Positions 54,996 through 63,964 are shown, numbered from the stretch's first letter. The stretch: DNA of 64,000 nt from Pseudomonas sp. ANT_J12 (GCF_008370045.1 NZ_VOBN01000005.1:186001-250000), one strand, 5' to 3'. Program-made: numbers and translations. The notes: a model not told the origin generated them from the sequence alone.

Positions 54996-55823
54996 ATGGC
55001 TGGCAAAAAGAATACTGAAAAAGAAGGCAGCTCGTGGATCGGGAAAGTCGAAGACTACTCCCGCAAAATCTGGCTGGCTGGTTTAGGCGTGTATTCGAAG
55101 ATCGACACTGACGGCAGCAAACTCTTCGATACATTGGTTAAAGACGGCGAGAAAGCCGAGAAGCTCACCAAAAGCGCTGTTGGCAAGAAAGTCGACGCCG
55201 CCAAGGACTCCGCTTCGTCGGCCAAGTCGCGCATCAGCGGCGTGAAAGATCGCGCACTGGGCAAGTGGGATGAGCTGGAAGGGGCTTTCGACAAGCGTCT
55301 GAATAGCGCCATTTCGCGCCTGGGTGTTCCGAGCCGCAACGAAGTCAAAGCGCTGCACAGCAAGGTCGATACCCTGACCAAGCAGATCGAAAAACTCACC
55401 GGTGCCAAGGTTGCGCCTGTTGCGGCGAAAACCGCAGCGGCCAAACCAGCGGTTAAAACTGCTGCCAAGCCACTGGCTAAAGCTGCCGCTAAACCGGCTG
55501 CCAAACCAGCCGCCAAAACGGCCGCAGCAAAACCTGCAGCAGCCAAGCCAGCGGCCAAACCGGTCGCCGCCAAAGCAGCTGCAAAACCAGCAGCGAAACC
55601 TGCTGCCAAAACCGCAGCGGCCAAGCCAGCGGCAAAACCTGCCGCCGCGAAGAAGCCCGCGGTGAAAAAACCGGCAGCACCAAAAGCCGCCGCGCCAAAA
55701 CCAGCAGTGGCTGCCGCCAAACCGGCAACCCCGGCCACTTCAGCGAACTCCGCTGCAGCGCCGACCCCTGCTGCTACCCCGACTGCCGCGCCAGCTCCAT
55801 CGACGCCAACCAGTCAGTCCTGA
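54996..55823 (+). CDS. phaF: Polyhydroxyalkanoate granule-associated phasin PhaF
   Basis: A 275-residue phasin that also binds DNA and helps share granules between daughter cells. N-terminal phasin domain with YSRKIWLAGLGVYSKID, a leucine-zipper-like coil (EVKALHSKVDTLTKQIEKL), then a histone-H1-like tail of about 130 residues built from AAKPA-type repeats. ATG 54996 follows AAGGAG. The normal terminator comes only after a family A repeat (55825-55934), so the repeat appears to be inserted between gene and terminator. Confidence 0.95.
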   Translation: MAGKKNTEKEGSSWIGKVEDYSRKIWLAGLGVYSKIDTDGSKLFDTLVKDGEKAEKLTKSAVGKKVDAAKDSASSAKSRISGVKDRALGKWDELEGAFDKRLNSAISRLGVPSRNEVKALHSKVDTLTKQIEKLTGAKVAPVAAKTAAAKPAVKTAAKPLAKAAAKPAAKPAAKTAAAKPAAAKPAAKPVAAKAAAKPAAKPAAKTAAAKPAAKPAAAKKPAVKKPAAPKAAAPKPAVAAAKPATPATSANSAAAPTPAATPTAAPAPSTPTSQS

Positions 55824-55824
55824 T

Positions 55825-55934
55825 GATCGTTCCCACGCTCTGCGTGGGAATGCCTCAACGGACGCTCCGCGTCCCCTGCGGCAGTGACGCAGAGCGTCAC
55901 CGGCTGCATTCCCACGCGGAGCATGGGAACGATC
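55825..55934. repeat. Family A palindromic repeat, copy 7
   Basis: Complete element between phaF and its terminator; the right arm reads GCATTCCCACGCGGAGCATG then GGAACGATC. Confidence 0.85.
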
Positions 55935-55935
55935 A

Positions 55936-55965
55936 CGCCCGGCCTGCAAAGGTCGGGCGTTTTTT
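55936..55965 (+). terminator. Terminator of phaIF
   Basis: CGCCCGGCC / GGTCGGGCG stem (one G-T pair) with TGCAAA loop followed by TTTTTT. It is separated from phaF by the family A repeat. Confidence 0.88.
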
Positions 55966-56013
55966 ATGGTTGAACGTGTGCAGTTTTCCGTAACGCCTAT
56001 GCAGATGTCTCAG

Positions 56014-56922
56014 TTAAATGCCGTTATGGATAAGGCTAAGTACTTCCGTTACAAGCCCCGAAGCATAGCGCTGCGCTGCAACTCTCTCATCGGTTCCTTC
56101 TTCGCCGCGACCAAACAGGAACTGCGCGTATTTGACCGGTCCGGTCAGTTCGTAGCCCTCCACACCGTTGCCCTCGGCAAACTTCTTTTGCAGCGCATCG
56201 AGTCCTGCCTTCAAGGCGTTCTCGTGCTGACGGGTAAGCGATTTCTCTATGAATTTCGAAGCGACGTATTCCGGTGTGCCGGCGTAGCGCATAACGTGAA
56301 TAAGGTCGCCAGCGTCCTTGGGTTCACCACGACTATCGAAGGCAAGCGCTTTAAGGATGATGAACGCAACCACATCTGCGTATCGAATAGTCTCGATTGA
56401 GACGCCACCGTCATCGAGCAAGGGTGCCTTGATTTCTTTCGAATCAAACCAGTCATGCACAATTTCAGCGTGCTCAATCGCCAGGGCGGAAACAGCTTCC
56501 CCGTCGAGGAGTTTCTTTTCAAAGGCAGGGCATTGCGCATCGGCCCCCCTTAAAAATTCCACAAGGACGTATTCCTTCTCCGACAGTCTTCGCATCCAGC
56601 GCCATGCCGAGGTCCAGCCGTTGTCGTCTACAAAGGGCTCAAAGCCTCTGCCCCTGAGCTGCTGGGCAAGCGACGCATACCCCTCGCCCTCTGCAATTAC
56701 TTGAAGGTTTAAAACGATGTCTACGTCGGAGGTGCCAAAGTGAGGCGGGACGTCCGGTGGAGATTGCGGAGTGAGGTAGCGGGGAACCAGACCACCAACA
56801 AGTCGCAGGGTCGACTTCAATGTTCCGAATGCGCCGAGCAGCGTCACCAGAACTTGCTCGCAGGTATCAGTTTGCTCGGCAGAGTAGCCTGCTGCAGTCT
56901 TCGGTTTTGGTGCTAAAGCCAT
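56014..56922 (-). CDS. AbiEii/AbiGii-type nucleotidyltransferase toxin
   Basis: A 302-residue nucleotidyltransferase-like protein. It has RLVGGLVPRYL followed by GTSDVDIVL (residues 63-71), the GS/T-x-D-x-D catalytic motif, and later KALAFDSRGEPKDAGDL, matching the Lys and KD..D motifs of AbiEii toxins. Such toxins nucleotidylate or otherwise inactivate tRNA or other targets and act in phage defence and plasmid maintenance. It lies 4 bp after the AbiEi-like gene, with AAGG upstream of its ATG. Codon use is less GC-biased than its pha neighbours, which suggests transfer. Confidence 0.82.
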   Translation of the reverse strand: MALAPKPKTAAGYSAEQTDTCEQVLVTLLGAFGTLKSTLRLVGGLVPRYLTPQSPPDVPPHFGTSDVDIVLNLQVIAEGEGYASLAQQLRGRGFEPFVDDNGWTSAWRWMRRLSEKEYVLVEFLRGADAQCPAFEKKLLDGEAVSALAIEHAEIVHDWFDSKEIKAPLLDDGGVSIETIRYADVVAFIILKALAFDSRGEPKDAGDLIHVMRYAGTPEYVASKFIEKSLTRQHENALKAGLDALQKKFAEGNGVEGYELTGPVKYAQFLFGRGEEGTDERVAAQRYASGLVTEVLSLIHNGI

Positions 56923-56926
56923 GTAT

Positions 56927-58021
56927 TCAGACCTTCAGAATGTCTTGTCGAAGTTGAGTCGCCAACTCTTCATTGCGACCTCGCCCATCGTGCAAATCGA
57001 GATATTGAATGAACTCGCTGGCCAGCCAGCCACCTGACTCTGGATGGGGGCGTCGAAAAAGCATCCCTGCACCTGAGCGCTCGATCAAAACGACGTTGCT
57101 GCCTTTTTCTGCCGGCTTCAAACCCAAGGCTTCGGCGAACTGAACGTGGGTCCCAGGCAAGGTTTCCAGCTCAGCTACATCGACATGAGTGAGTAACGGT
57201 GACATGTAATTAGCAGCGATTGCGCCCGTAAAGGCCCAGTCCCCAATACGGGCTCTTTCGGTTTTGAGGGCCAGGCTGTCGAGTAGCTTTTTGGGGTCGG
57301 AGGAAAAGAAATACCAGCTGGATTTGTTTTCCTTACGTTTCTGCCACACCTCAACCCAGGCATCCAGTAAGTCACCTGGTCTGCTGAGCCTGCGGCGAAG
57401 AAGACGACCTTTGCCCTCGGATTCCACCCATTCGCGCAACTCCAATTCCCGTAAAACCGATGAGACGGTAAATACAGATGTTTCAGAGATTTTTGCCAGC
57501 TCCAACCCGGTGAACCATTCGCCTCTTTTGTGCAGCAGTGCGTGGACCACCATTTCTTTAGCCCCGGCAAAAAGAGGGGCTCGTTGTTTTTTCTGGGCGG
57601 ATGCAGTGGCTGGCCGATCAATATTGATCAGCCATTGATCATGACGAAAGTACAAAGAGCCGCTGGTGTCGTAATAACCCGCTCCCTGATCCTTGAGTTC
57701 TTCGCGTGCCCCCTGGCTTATTTTCTCCGCGATCACTAAGGGGATGAAGGTCTCATTTCGCTTGTGTTCGTTTTCGATGCGATAACGTTCAAATACCCAT
57801 AAAGCGTCGCGAATGTCCCGAGGGTAAACCACCCGCTTGACTGCTACGGCCACGTTCCATGTGCCGCCGGGGGACTTGATCGTCAATAGCAGGTCAATGC
57901 CGTTGGCAGGGGAGCGTGCGTTTTTTTTATTGAGAATCTTGGCCCCTGTAGCGCTTTGAAAGGATTCGATGAATGCATCAATCAGCGGCTGTTGAGTGTG
58001 CTCAGGAGACTCACTTGGCAT
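56927..58021 (-). CDS. AbiEi-type antitoxin/regulator with winged helix
   Basis: A 364-residue protein. The N-terminal part is a restriction-endonuclease-like or accessory domain (about 1-140: GIDLLLTIKSPGGTWNVAVAVK). It is followed by a winged helix (about 160-215: FAGAKEMVVHALLHKRGEW, LAKISETSVFTVSSVLRELE) and a C-terminal domain of AbiEi type. It precedes the toxin gene by 4 bp. In type IV AbiE systems the antitoxin represses its own promoter through inverted repeats; a 32-bp palindrome sits 50 bp upstream of this start. It is larger than typical AbiEi antitoxins. The N-terminal domain was not identified further. Confidence 0.78.
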   Translation of the reverse strand: MPSESPEHTQQPLIDAFIESFQSATGAKILNKKNARSPANGIDLLLTIKSPGGTWNVAVAVKRVVYPRDIRDALWVFERYRIENEHKRNETFIPLVIAEKISQGAREELKDQGAGYYDTSGSLYFRHDQWLINIDRPATASAQKKQRAPLFAGAKEMVVHALLHKRGEWFTGLELAKISETSVFTVSSVLRELELREWVESEGKGRLLRRRLSRPGDLLDAWVEVWQKRKENKSSWYFFSSDPKKLLDSLALKTERARIGDWAFTGAIAANYMSPLLTHVDVAELETLPGTHVQFAEALGLKPAEKGSNVVLIERSGAGMLFRRPHPESGGWLASEFIQYLDLHDGRGRNEELATQLRQDILKV

Positions 58022-58070
58022 AGCGGTATGGTCCGGGTGGATTATGGAGAGATCATTTGTTTATGTTATT

Positions 58071-58102
58071 TAGCTAGTTTAGCTGCACAGCTAAACTAGC
58101 TA
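58071..58102. promoter_or_regulatory. 32-bp palindrome upstream of the AbiE pair (probable operator)
   Basis: TAGCTAGTTTAGCTG and its exact inverse complement are separated by CA. Each arm holds overlapping TTAGCT half-sites. It lies in an AT-rich stretch between the antitoxin gene and phaD. Confidence 0.7.
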
Positions 58103-58148
58103 GTTATCATAAATAAAGAAAGCGCTGCATGCGTTGAATCATGCCGGC

Positions 58149-58769
58149 TCACTCATGCTCCTCCAGATACTGCAACGCCAACTGCTCCGTCGCAGCCTTG
58201 ATCGGCGGCAGCAAGTGCGGCGCGACCAGCATCATGATCTGGTACACCACCAACCGAACCTCTCCCTCGCGATCCAGAATCCGCTGGTAGTCCAGGGAAA
58301 ACAGCAACGTCATGGTGATCTGTTCCACCAGTTGGCCCAACGCCTGGGTATCGCTGACCAATTGTCCCTGAGCCTTCAACCGCGCGAGCAATGACGCCAG
58401 GGTGCGCTTCAACGCATTGAGCAAATTGCGGATGCCCTTGGCCAGTTTCGGCAGGCGCCCGGCCAGGTTCGACAGGTCCTGGAACAGGAACCGGTAGTGC
58501 GCCAGGCGCTCGACGATCAGGTGCAGGAACAGCCAGTAATCTTCAGGCCCCAGCTCCACATCGGAAGGCGGATCGAGCAGCGGCGCCAACTCATTCTGGA
58601 AGCGTTCGAACAACCCCAGAATCAGTGGTTCCTTACCGTGGAAGTGGTAGTAGAGGTTGCCGGGGCTGATCCCCATTTCGTTGGCAACTTCCATGGTGGA
58701 GACGTTCGGTTCGCCCTTGTGATTGAACAACTGCAGGGCACATTCGAGGATCCGGTCGCGGGTTTTCAT
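58149..58769 (-). CDS. phaD: TetR-family regulator of PHA genes PhaD
   Basis: Transcriptional activator of the pha clusters, 206 residues. The N-terminal TetR helix-turn-helix is RDRILECALQLFNHKGEP ... MGISPGNLYYHFHGKEPL (about residues 4-50). The C-terminal part is all-helical ligand binding; the P. putida protein is thought to sense a CoA intermediate. Last gene of phaC1ZC2D, 59 bp after phaC2. The AbiE pair lies between it and the convergent phaIF. Confidence 0.95.
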   Translation of the reverse strand: MKTRDRILECALQLFNHKGEPNVSTMEVANEMGISPGNLYYHFHGKEPLILGLFERFQNELAPLLDPPSDVELGPEDYWLFLHLIVERLAHYRFLFQDLSNLAGRLPKLAKGIRNLLNALKRTLASLLARLKAQGQLVSDTQALGQLVEQITMTLLFSLDYQRILDREGEVRLVVYQIMMLVAPHLLPPIKAATEQLALQYLEEHE

Positions 58770-58828
58770 CCAGTCTTCTTAATGGTCGAGTCAGGCCACG
58801 GCCGGCGCCGGCCGTGGTGGTTTGAGCG

Positions 58829-60511
58829 TCAGCGCACGCGGACGTAAGTGCCAGGTGCGGCTTCCATCGGTGGATAGTTCTGGTTGCCGAGGGCCATGTG
58901 GGTTTCTTTTTGCGCGCCGGAACGTTCCTGAATCCAGCTCAACCAGGGGGTCCACCAACTGCCATCGGTTTGCTTGGCGTCGTAATACCAGGCCCGTGGG
59001 TCGCTGCTCAGTTTCGGGCTTTCGACGAAGTTGGCTTTCGGGTTGGACGGCGGGTTGAGAATGCTCTGCACATGGCCGCTGTTGGACAACACAAAGCGCC
59101 GCTCACCGCCCAGCAGCAGGGTCGAGCGATACACCGCATCCCACGGCGTGATGTGATCGTTCATGCCGGCCACGCTGAAACTGTCGACCGTGACTTTCTG
59201 CAAGTCGATCGGCGTGCCACACACTTCCAGACCACCCGGATGGCTCAGCGGGTTGTGCTTGAAGAAGTCCAGCAGGTCGCCGTGGAACGCCGCGGGCAGG
59301 CGTGTGTTGTCGTTGTTCCAGTAGAGGATGTCGAACGCCGGCGGCTCCTTGCCCAGCAGGTAGTTATTGACGAAATAACTCCAGATCAAATCGTTGGGGC
59401 GCATCCAGGCGAACACCTTGGCCATGTCGCGACCATCGAGCACGCCCTTCTGATAGGAACGGCGCTTGGCCGCTTCCAGGGTCTGTTCGTCGGCGAACAG
59501 GGTGGCCGGGCTGTCCATTTGGCTGTCGAGCAGGCTCACCAGATAGGTCGCGCTCGACACCCGGCGCAGTTGCCGCTTGGCCTGGAGATGACCCTGCAAC
59601 GCGGCAATGGTCAGCCCGCCGGCGCAGGCGCCCATCAGGTTGACTTCCCGGGCGCCGGTGATCGCCCGGCACACGTTCATCGCTTCTTCCACGGCTTCCA
59701 CATAGGTCGACAGCCCCCACTCGCGGTGACGCACATCCGGGTTGCGCCAGCTGATCATGAAGGTTTGCAGGCCGTTCTTCAGGGCGAACTGGACGAAGCT
59801 GTTGTGCGGGCTGAGGTCGAAAATGTAGTACTTGTTGATCTGCGGCGGCACCACCAGCAGCGGTTTGGAATACTGCTTTTCGCTCATCGGCTTGTACTGG
59901 ATCAGCTCCAGCAGTTCGTTGCGAAACACCACCGAGCCGGTGGTGGTGGCGACGGTTCTACCGACCTCGAAGGCTTGCTTGGTGACCTGTCGGGGCAAGC
60001 CATCGTTGTGCAGGAAATCGTCGATCAGGTGCCCGACACCCCGCACCAGGCTGTTGCCGCCGGAGTTGAATATCTCCTTGATCGCCAGCGGATTGAGCAA
60101 GGTGTTGGACGGCGCCACGGCATCGTTGAGCAGGGCGAAGGCGAAGTGTGCGCGGGCGCGATCGTCCGGGCTCATGGCGCTCTCGTCGATCCAGTTCTTG
60201 ACCTGTTTCTGCCAGCTCAGATAAGCCTGCAAGCTGCGCCGATAGAACGGGTTGAGGCTCCATGCCGGGTCGGCAAAGCGACTGTCATGCGGGTTGGTCG
60301 GGTGCAGGGTTTCCCCCAGCAGCACGCGACCCAACTGGCCACCCAGTTTCAGGGCATGCCGGGCGCTGTGCACCGGGTTGCGCAAACCGTGGGCGGCCAC
60401 GCTGCGCAGGGTTGAAAACAGATCCCGACCACGCAGGCCGGTAATCGCACTCTGTGCGTTGATGAACGCGGCGGGAGTGGGCAAAAACTCCCTCGCTGGT
60501 TTTTCGCGCAT
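58829..60511 (-). CDS. phaC2: Class II poly(3-hydroxyalkanoic acid) synthase 2
   Basis: Polymerises medium-chain 3-hydroxyacyl-CoA into PHA on the granule surface. It has 560 residues. The lipase-box-like GACAGG carries the catalytic Cys296; the acid Asp (in VAGMNDHITPW) and base His (in LSNSGHVQSILNPP) are in place. Start ATG follows GAAGGAGTG. Close paralogue of phaC1, with phaZ between. Confidence 0.96.
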   Translation of the reverse strand: MREKPAREFLPTPAAFINAQSAITGLRGRDLFSTLRSVAAHGLRNPVHSARHALKLGGQLGRVLLGETLHPTNPHDSRFADPAWSLNPFYRRSLQAYLSWQKQVKNWIDESAMSPDDRARAHFAFALLNDAVAPSNTLLNPLAIKEIFNSGGNSLVRGVGHLIDDFLHNDGLPRQVTKQAFEVGRTVATTTGSVVFRNELLELIQYKPMSEKQYSKPLLVVPPQINKYYIFDLSPHNSFVQFALKNGLQTFMISWRNPDVRHREWGLSTYVEAVEEAMNVCRAITGAREVNLMGACAGGLTIAALQGHLQAKRQLRRVSSATYLVSLLDSQMDSPATLFADEQTLEAAKRRSYQKGVLDGRDMAKVFAWMRPNDLIWSYFVNNYLLGKEPPAFDILYWNNDNTRLPAAFHGDLLDFFKHNPLSHPGGLEVCGTPIDLQKVTVDSFSVAGMNDHITPWDAVYRSTLLLGGERRFVLSNSGHVQSILNPPSNPKANFVESPKLSSDPRAWYYDAKQTDGSWWTPWLSWIQERSGAQKETHMALGNQNYPPMEAAPGTYVRVR

Positions 60512-60636
60512 GAATCAACACTCCTTCGTCTTCAGGCCAAAAACAAACACACCGAACCAGAACACCATAGACGCTGTTACGGGTTGTTGCGCGGAACGGC
60601 GTCCTGCCATTCCCTTTCCGTCGGCTGAACGGCGGA

Positions 60637-61491
60637 TTAGCCGCCCAATGGCGTCGGATGCGGATGCATCACAGCGCGCTGCCGCTCTTCCTCGAGGAAT
60701 TTCATGATGATCGGCGCCACCGCTTCGGCGCGGGTAATCAGGAACAGATGCCCGTCATCGATGATGTGCAACTGGGCGTTGGGAATCCGCCAGGCCAGGA
60801 TGCGCATGTTGATCAGCGGGATCAGCGGATCGTCATCGCCGGCCAGCACCAGCGTCGGCTGGTGGATCTTGTGCAGCCAGTGAATGCTGGTCCAGCCGAG
60901 GCCGGCGAACAGCTGCCAGTAGTAACCGAGCTTGCCCGCCGAACGCACCTTCGCCGCATGGCTGGCGGCCAGCGTCGGGTCGCGGCGGAACGAGCCGCCG
61001 TAGATCATCGGTGCAATGCGGATCACGTGGGATGGCTGGATATAACGCCGTGGGCTGGCCATCATCCACAGCACTTTCGGCTTGCCGGGCACCATTACCG
61101 CGCCCGCTGCCGTGGCCGCCAGCACCAGTTTCTTGCAGCGCTCCGGATAGTCATAGGCGAACTGTTGCGCCAGGGCACCGCCCCAGGACACGCCGATCAC
61201 GTTGACTTGGCCGTAGTCGAGATAGTCGAGCATCCGTGCCGTGAGTTTTGCCAGGCCCGGGAAGCGATACGGGTGATTCGGCGTTGACGAACCGCCGACC
61301 CCGGGAACGTCGAAGGCGATGACTTCCAGGTCCGGGTCCAGCGCCGCGACGAACGGAAACACCAGCTCCAGGTTGGCGCCGATGCCATTGAAAATCAGCA
61401 AGGGCGTCAAGTGAGGCTTGCCGGGGCGTACCGCAGTGCGGAGGGTCTGGCCATCCAGGTCGACGGTACGAAAAATGAACGGTTGCGGCAT
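60637..61491 (-). CDS. phaZ: Intracellular medium-chain PHA depolymerase
   Basis: Granule-associated serine hydrolase that degrades stored PHA, 284 residues. The nucleophile motif GVSWGG has Ser102, the same position as in P. putida PhaZ; the acid is expected in LAGDDDPLIP and the base in IDDGHLFLI. The N-terminal FNGIGANLELVFPF oxyanion region is present. Lies between phaC2 and phaC1 in one operon; a REPIN precedes it. Confidence 0.96.
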   Translation of the reverse strand: MPQPFIFRTVDLDGQTLRTAVRPGKPHLTPLLIFNGIGANLELVFPFVAALDPDLEVIAFDVPGVGGSSTPNHPYRFPGLAKLTARMLDYLDYGQVNVIGVSWGGALAQQFAYDYPERCKKLVLAATAAGAVMVPGKPKVLWMMASPRRYIQPSHVIRIAPMIYGGSFRRDPTLAASHAAKVRSAGKLGYYWQLFAGLGWTSIHWLHKIHQPTLVLAGDDDPLIPLINMRILAWRIPNAQLHIIDDGHLFLITRAEAVAPIIMKFLEEERQRAVMHPHPTPLGG

Positions 61492-61535
61492 GCTTCAGGC
61501 CCTGTGGGTCTCGCTCTCAAATTCATCCCCGATCC

Positions 61536-61630
61536 CCTGTAGGAGCGAAGCTTGCTCGCGAAGACGTCAGTCCAGTCGACATCTACGTTGAATGAACGAC
61601 CGCTTTCGCGAGCAAGCTTCGCTCCTACAG
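61536..61630. repeat. Family B REPIN between phaC1 and phaZ
   Basis: Inverted pair of CTGTAGGAGCGAAGCTTGCT with CGCGAA extension. It could stabilise the phaC1 part of the message against phaZ. Confidence 0.88.
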
Positions 61631-61647
61631 AGGGCGAGGTGTGTCAG

Positions 61648-63327
61648 TTACCGCTCATGTACGTAAGTGCCCGGCGCAGCTTCGCCCGCCGTGTAGGTTT
61701 TGTTGCCCAGAACAGTCGGGGATTTCTTCAGCTTGCCTGAACGCTCGGCCTGCCATGCTTGCCAATGCAGCCACCAGGAATCGGTGTGCTTGGTGGAGTT
61801 CTCTTGCCAGTCCTCGGCCTTCACCGGCATGTCGGCGCTGGTCATGTAGCGCGACTTCGGGTTGCCCGGCGGGTTGAGGATGCTCTGGATGTGCCCGCTG
61901 CTCGACAGCACGAATTCGACGTTGCCGCCGAACAGTTGCGCCGATTTGTAGCAGGACTTCCACGGGGTGATGTGGTCGTTGGTGCCGGCCAGGGAAAAGA
62001 TGTCGGCGGTGACCTGCTTGAGGTCGATCGGCGTGCCGCACACTTCCAGTGCGTTGGCGCGGATCAGTGGATTGCTCTTGAACATCTCGATCAGATCGCC
62101 GTGGAACGCGGCCGGCAACCGGGTGGTGTCGTTGTTCCAGAACAGGATGTCGAACACCGGCGGCTCGTTACCCAACAGGTAGTTGTTGACCCAGTAGTTC
62201 CAGATCAGGTCGTTGGGGCGCATCCAGGCAAAGACTTTCGCCATGTCGCGGCCTTCCAGTACGCCGGCCTGGTAGGAATGACGCTTGGCGGCTTCGAGGG
62301 TCTGCTCGTCGACGAACAGGGCCACGTCGCTGTCCAGGGTGGTGTCCAGCACGCTCACCAGCAAGGTCAGGGCGTTGACCTTCTTCTCGCCGATCGCCGC
62401 GTAGTGGCCCAGCAGGGCGGTGCAGGTGATGCCGCCGGAACAGGCGCCGAGCATGTTCACGTCTTTGCTGCCGGTGATCGCCATCACCACATCCACCGCT
62501 TCCTTGAGCGCCTCGATGTAGGTGGACAGGCCCCACTCGCGCTGTTCCTTGGTCGGGTTGCGCCAGCTGACAATGAACGTCTGTACGTTGTTGCGCAGGC
62601 AGAAGCGCGCCAGGCTCTTGTCCGGGCTCAGGTCGAAGACATAAAACTTGTTGATCTGCGGCGGGACCACCAGCAGGGGGCGTTCGTGCACCTGCTCGGT
62701 GATCGGACGGTACTGGATCAGCTCCAGCACGTCGTTGCGAAACACCACCGCGCCTTCGGTCACACCCAGGGATTTGCCGACTTCGAAGGCGCCCATGTTG
62801 ACCTGGCTCGGCATGCCACCGTTGTGGACGATGTCCTTGGCCAGATGGGAGAGGCCGTCGAGCAGGCTCTTGCCGCCGGTTTCGAAGAAGCGCTTGACCG
62901 CCGCGGGGTTGGCCGCACTGTTGGTCGGGGCCATGGCTTCGGTCATGAGGTTGATCACGAAGTGCCCGCGGGCGACGTCTTTGGGCGACAGGCTGCTGTC
63001 GTCGATCCAGGCATGCAGTTCCTTGCGCCACGCCAGGTAAGTTTGCAGATAACGTTTGTAAAGCGGGTTCTGGCTCCAGGCCGGATCGGCAAAGCGACGG
63101 TCATCGCCCGGCGGGTGCAGCTCGGATTTGCCGAACAGCACATTCTTGAGTTCGAGGCTGAAATGAGCGACATGCTTGACGCTGTGAATCGGTTGTTTGA
63201 TGGCCTGCCGGAGCACCATCCGAGCAGAAGCCAGTAGATCCTTTCCACGCAGCCCAACAACAGGATTAAGCCCCAGGGTGTTTTCCGAGGCTTGATACTT
63301 CAGGTCATCGTTGTTCTTGTTACTCAT
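61648..63327 (-). CDS. phaC1: Class II poly(3-hydroxyalkanoic acid) synthase 1
   Basis: Main PHA synthase, 559 residues. Catalytic Cys296 is in GACSGG; the Asp is in LAGTNDHITPW and the His in SSSGHIQSILNPP, the known class II triad. First gene of phaC1ZC2D. Start ATG follows GGAGCG. The first codons (MSNKNNDD) contain an AACAAGAACAA stretch that matches the Hfq/Crc motif reported to repress phaC1 translation in P. putida. Confidence 0.97.
   Translation of the reverse strand: MSNKNNDDLKYQASENTLGLNPVVGLRGKDLLASARMVLRQAIKQPIHSVKHVAHFSLELKNVLFGKSELHPPGDDRRFADPAWSQNPLYKRYLQTYLAWRKELHAWIDDSSLSPKDVARGHFVINLMTEAMAPTNSAANPAAVKRFFETGGKSLLDGLSHLAKDIVHNGGMPSQVNMGAFEVGKSLGVTEGAVVFRNDVLELIQYRPITEQVHERPLLVVPPQINKFYVFDLSPDKSLARFCLRNNVQTFIVSWRNPTKEQREWGLSTYIEALKEAVDVVMAITGSKDVNMLGACSGGITCTALLGHYAAIGEKKVNALTLLVSVLDTTLDSDVALFVDEQTLEAAKRHSYQAGVLEGRDMAKVFAWMRPNDLIWNYWVNNYLLGNEPPVFDILFWNNDTTRLPAAFHGDLIEMFKSNPLIRANALEVCGTPIDLKQVTADIFSLAGTNDHITPWKSCYKSAQLFGGNVEFVLSSSGHIQSILNPPGNPKSRYMTSADMPVKAEDWQENSTKHTDSWWLHWQAWQAERSGKLKKSPTVLGNKTYTAGEAAPGTYVHER
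63311..63321 (-). promoter_or_regulatory. Hfq/Crc (CA-motif) site at the phaC1 start
   Basis: AACAAGAACAA on the minus strand, codons 3-6 of phaC1, fits AANAANAA twice. Crc inhibition of phaC1 translation through such a site is known in P. putida. Confidence 0.65.
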
Positions 63328-63586
63328 CTACGACGCTCCATTGTCCTGAGACGAGTACCCGGGGCCAGCCGTGTAGTCACACAACCAATACCAGGTACTG
63401 CTGCTCGGGTGACCGTTAATACTGCATCGCTGCTTTTTCAACACAACGAGCACTGCAGGGAACTTGCCAGTTCCATTGGTTACCCGAGTTTAATTTTTTT
63501 CGCAAGCGGGCCGATCCTCGGCCACACAGCGGAGCATTCAAACAGATGAAATTAGAAAATGCCCTCTAAAGAGCAAGAGGCCTGAC

Positions 63587-63964
63587 CTAGAGCATCAGCT
63601 TGACGATGGACTGGCTCGGATCGCGGGTTTTGCCAGCGGCTTTGAGCTCGGCAAGATAATCGTTCCAGAGGTCTTCCTGGCGCACGGCCAACTGGTACAG
63701 GTATTCCCAGGTGAACAGGCCGCTGTCGTGGCCGTCATCGAAGGTCAATTTCAGTGCGTACTGACCGGCCGGTTCTACTTTGCTCAGGCCGACGGCGATC
63801 TTGCCAAATTGCAGGATAGGTTTGCCGTGGCCCTGGACCTCGGCGGAGGGAGAATGCACGCGCAGGAACTCGGCGGGCAGGTGATATTCCTCGCCGGACG
63901 CGTATTTCAGCGACAGGGTTTTCGAGGCTTTGTGCAACTTGATGTCGGTGGGAATCTGGCTCAT
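63587..63964 (-). CDS. DUF971 family protein (gamma-butyrobetaine hydroxylase-like N-terminal domain)
   Basis: A 125-residue protein that consists of one DUF971 / GBBH-like N-terminal domain: IKLHKASKTLSLKY, EYHLPAEFLRVHSPSAEVQGHG, the block around YALKLTFDDGHDSGLFTWEYL (seen in parts). The family folds as a small beta-rich domain that binds zinc in some members; no catalytic oxygenase part is present. It lies upstream of phaC1 in the same direction, 259 bp away, and is commonly found there in Pseudomonas. The role is unknown. Confidence 0.87.
   Translation of the reverse strand: MSQIPTDIKLHKASKTLSLKYASGEEYHLPAEFLRVHSPSAEVQGHGKPILQFGKIAVGLSKVEPAGQYALKLTFDDGHDSGLFTWEYLYQLAVRQEDLWNDYLAELKAAGKTRDPSQSIVKLML

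Noticed and set aside
55400..55823. Lys/Ala/Pro repeats in phaF as a novel repeat protein
   Set aside because: The AAKP-rich tail is the known histone-H1-like DNA-binding tail of PhaF.
63328..63586. PhaD operator upstream of phaC1
   Set aside because: Small inverted repeats are present (for example GTGTAGTCACAC and GGAACTTGCCAGTTCC), but no motif shared clearly with the phaI upstream region could be identified by eye.
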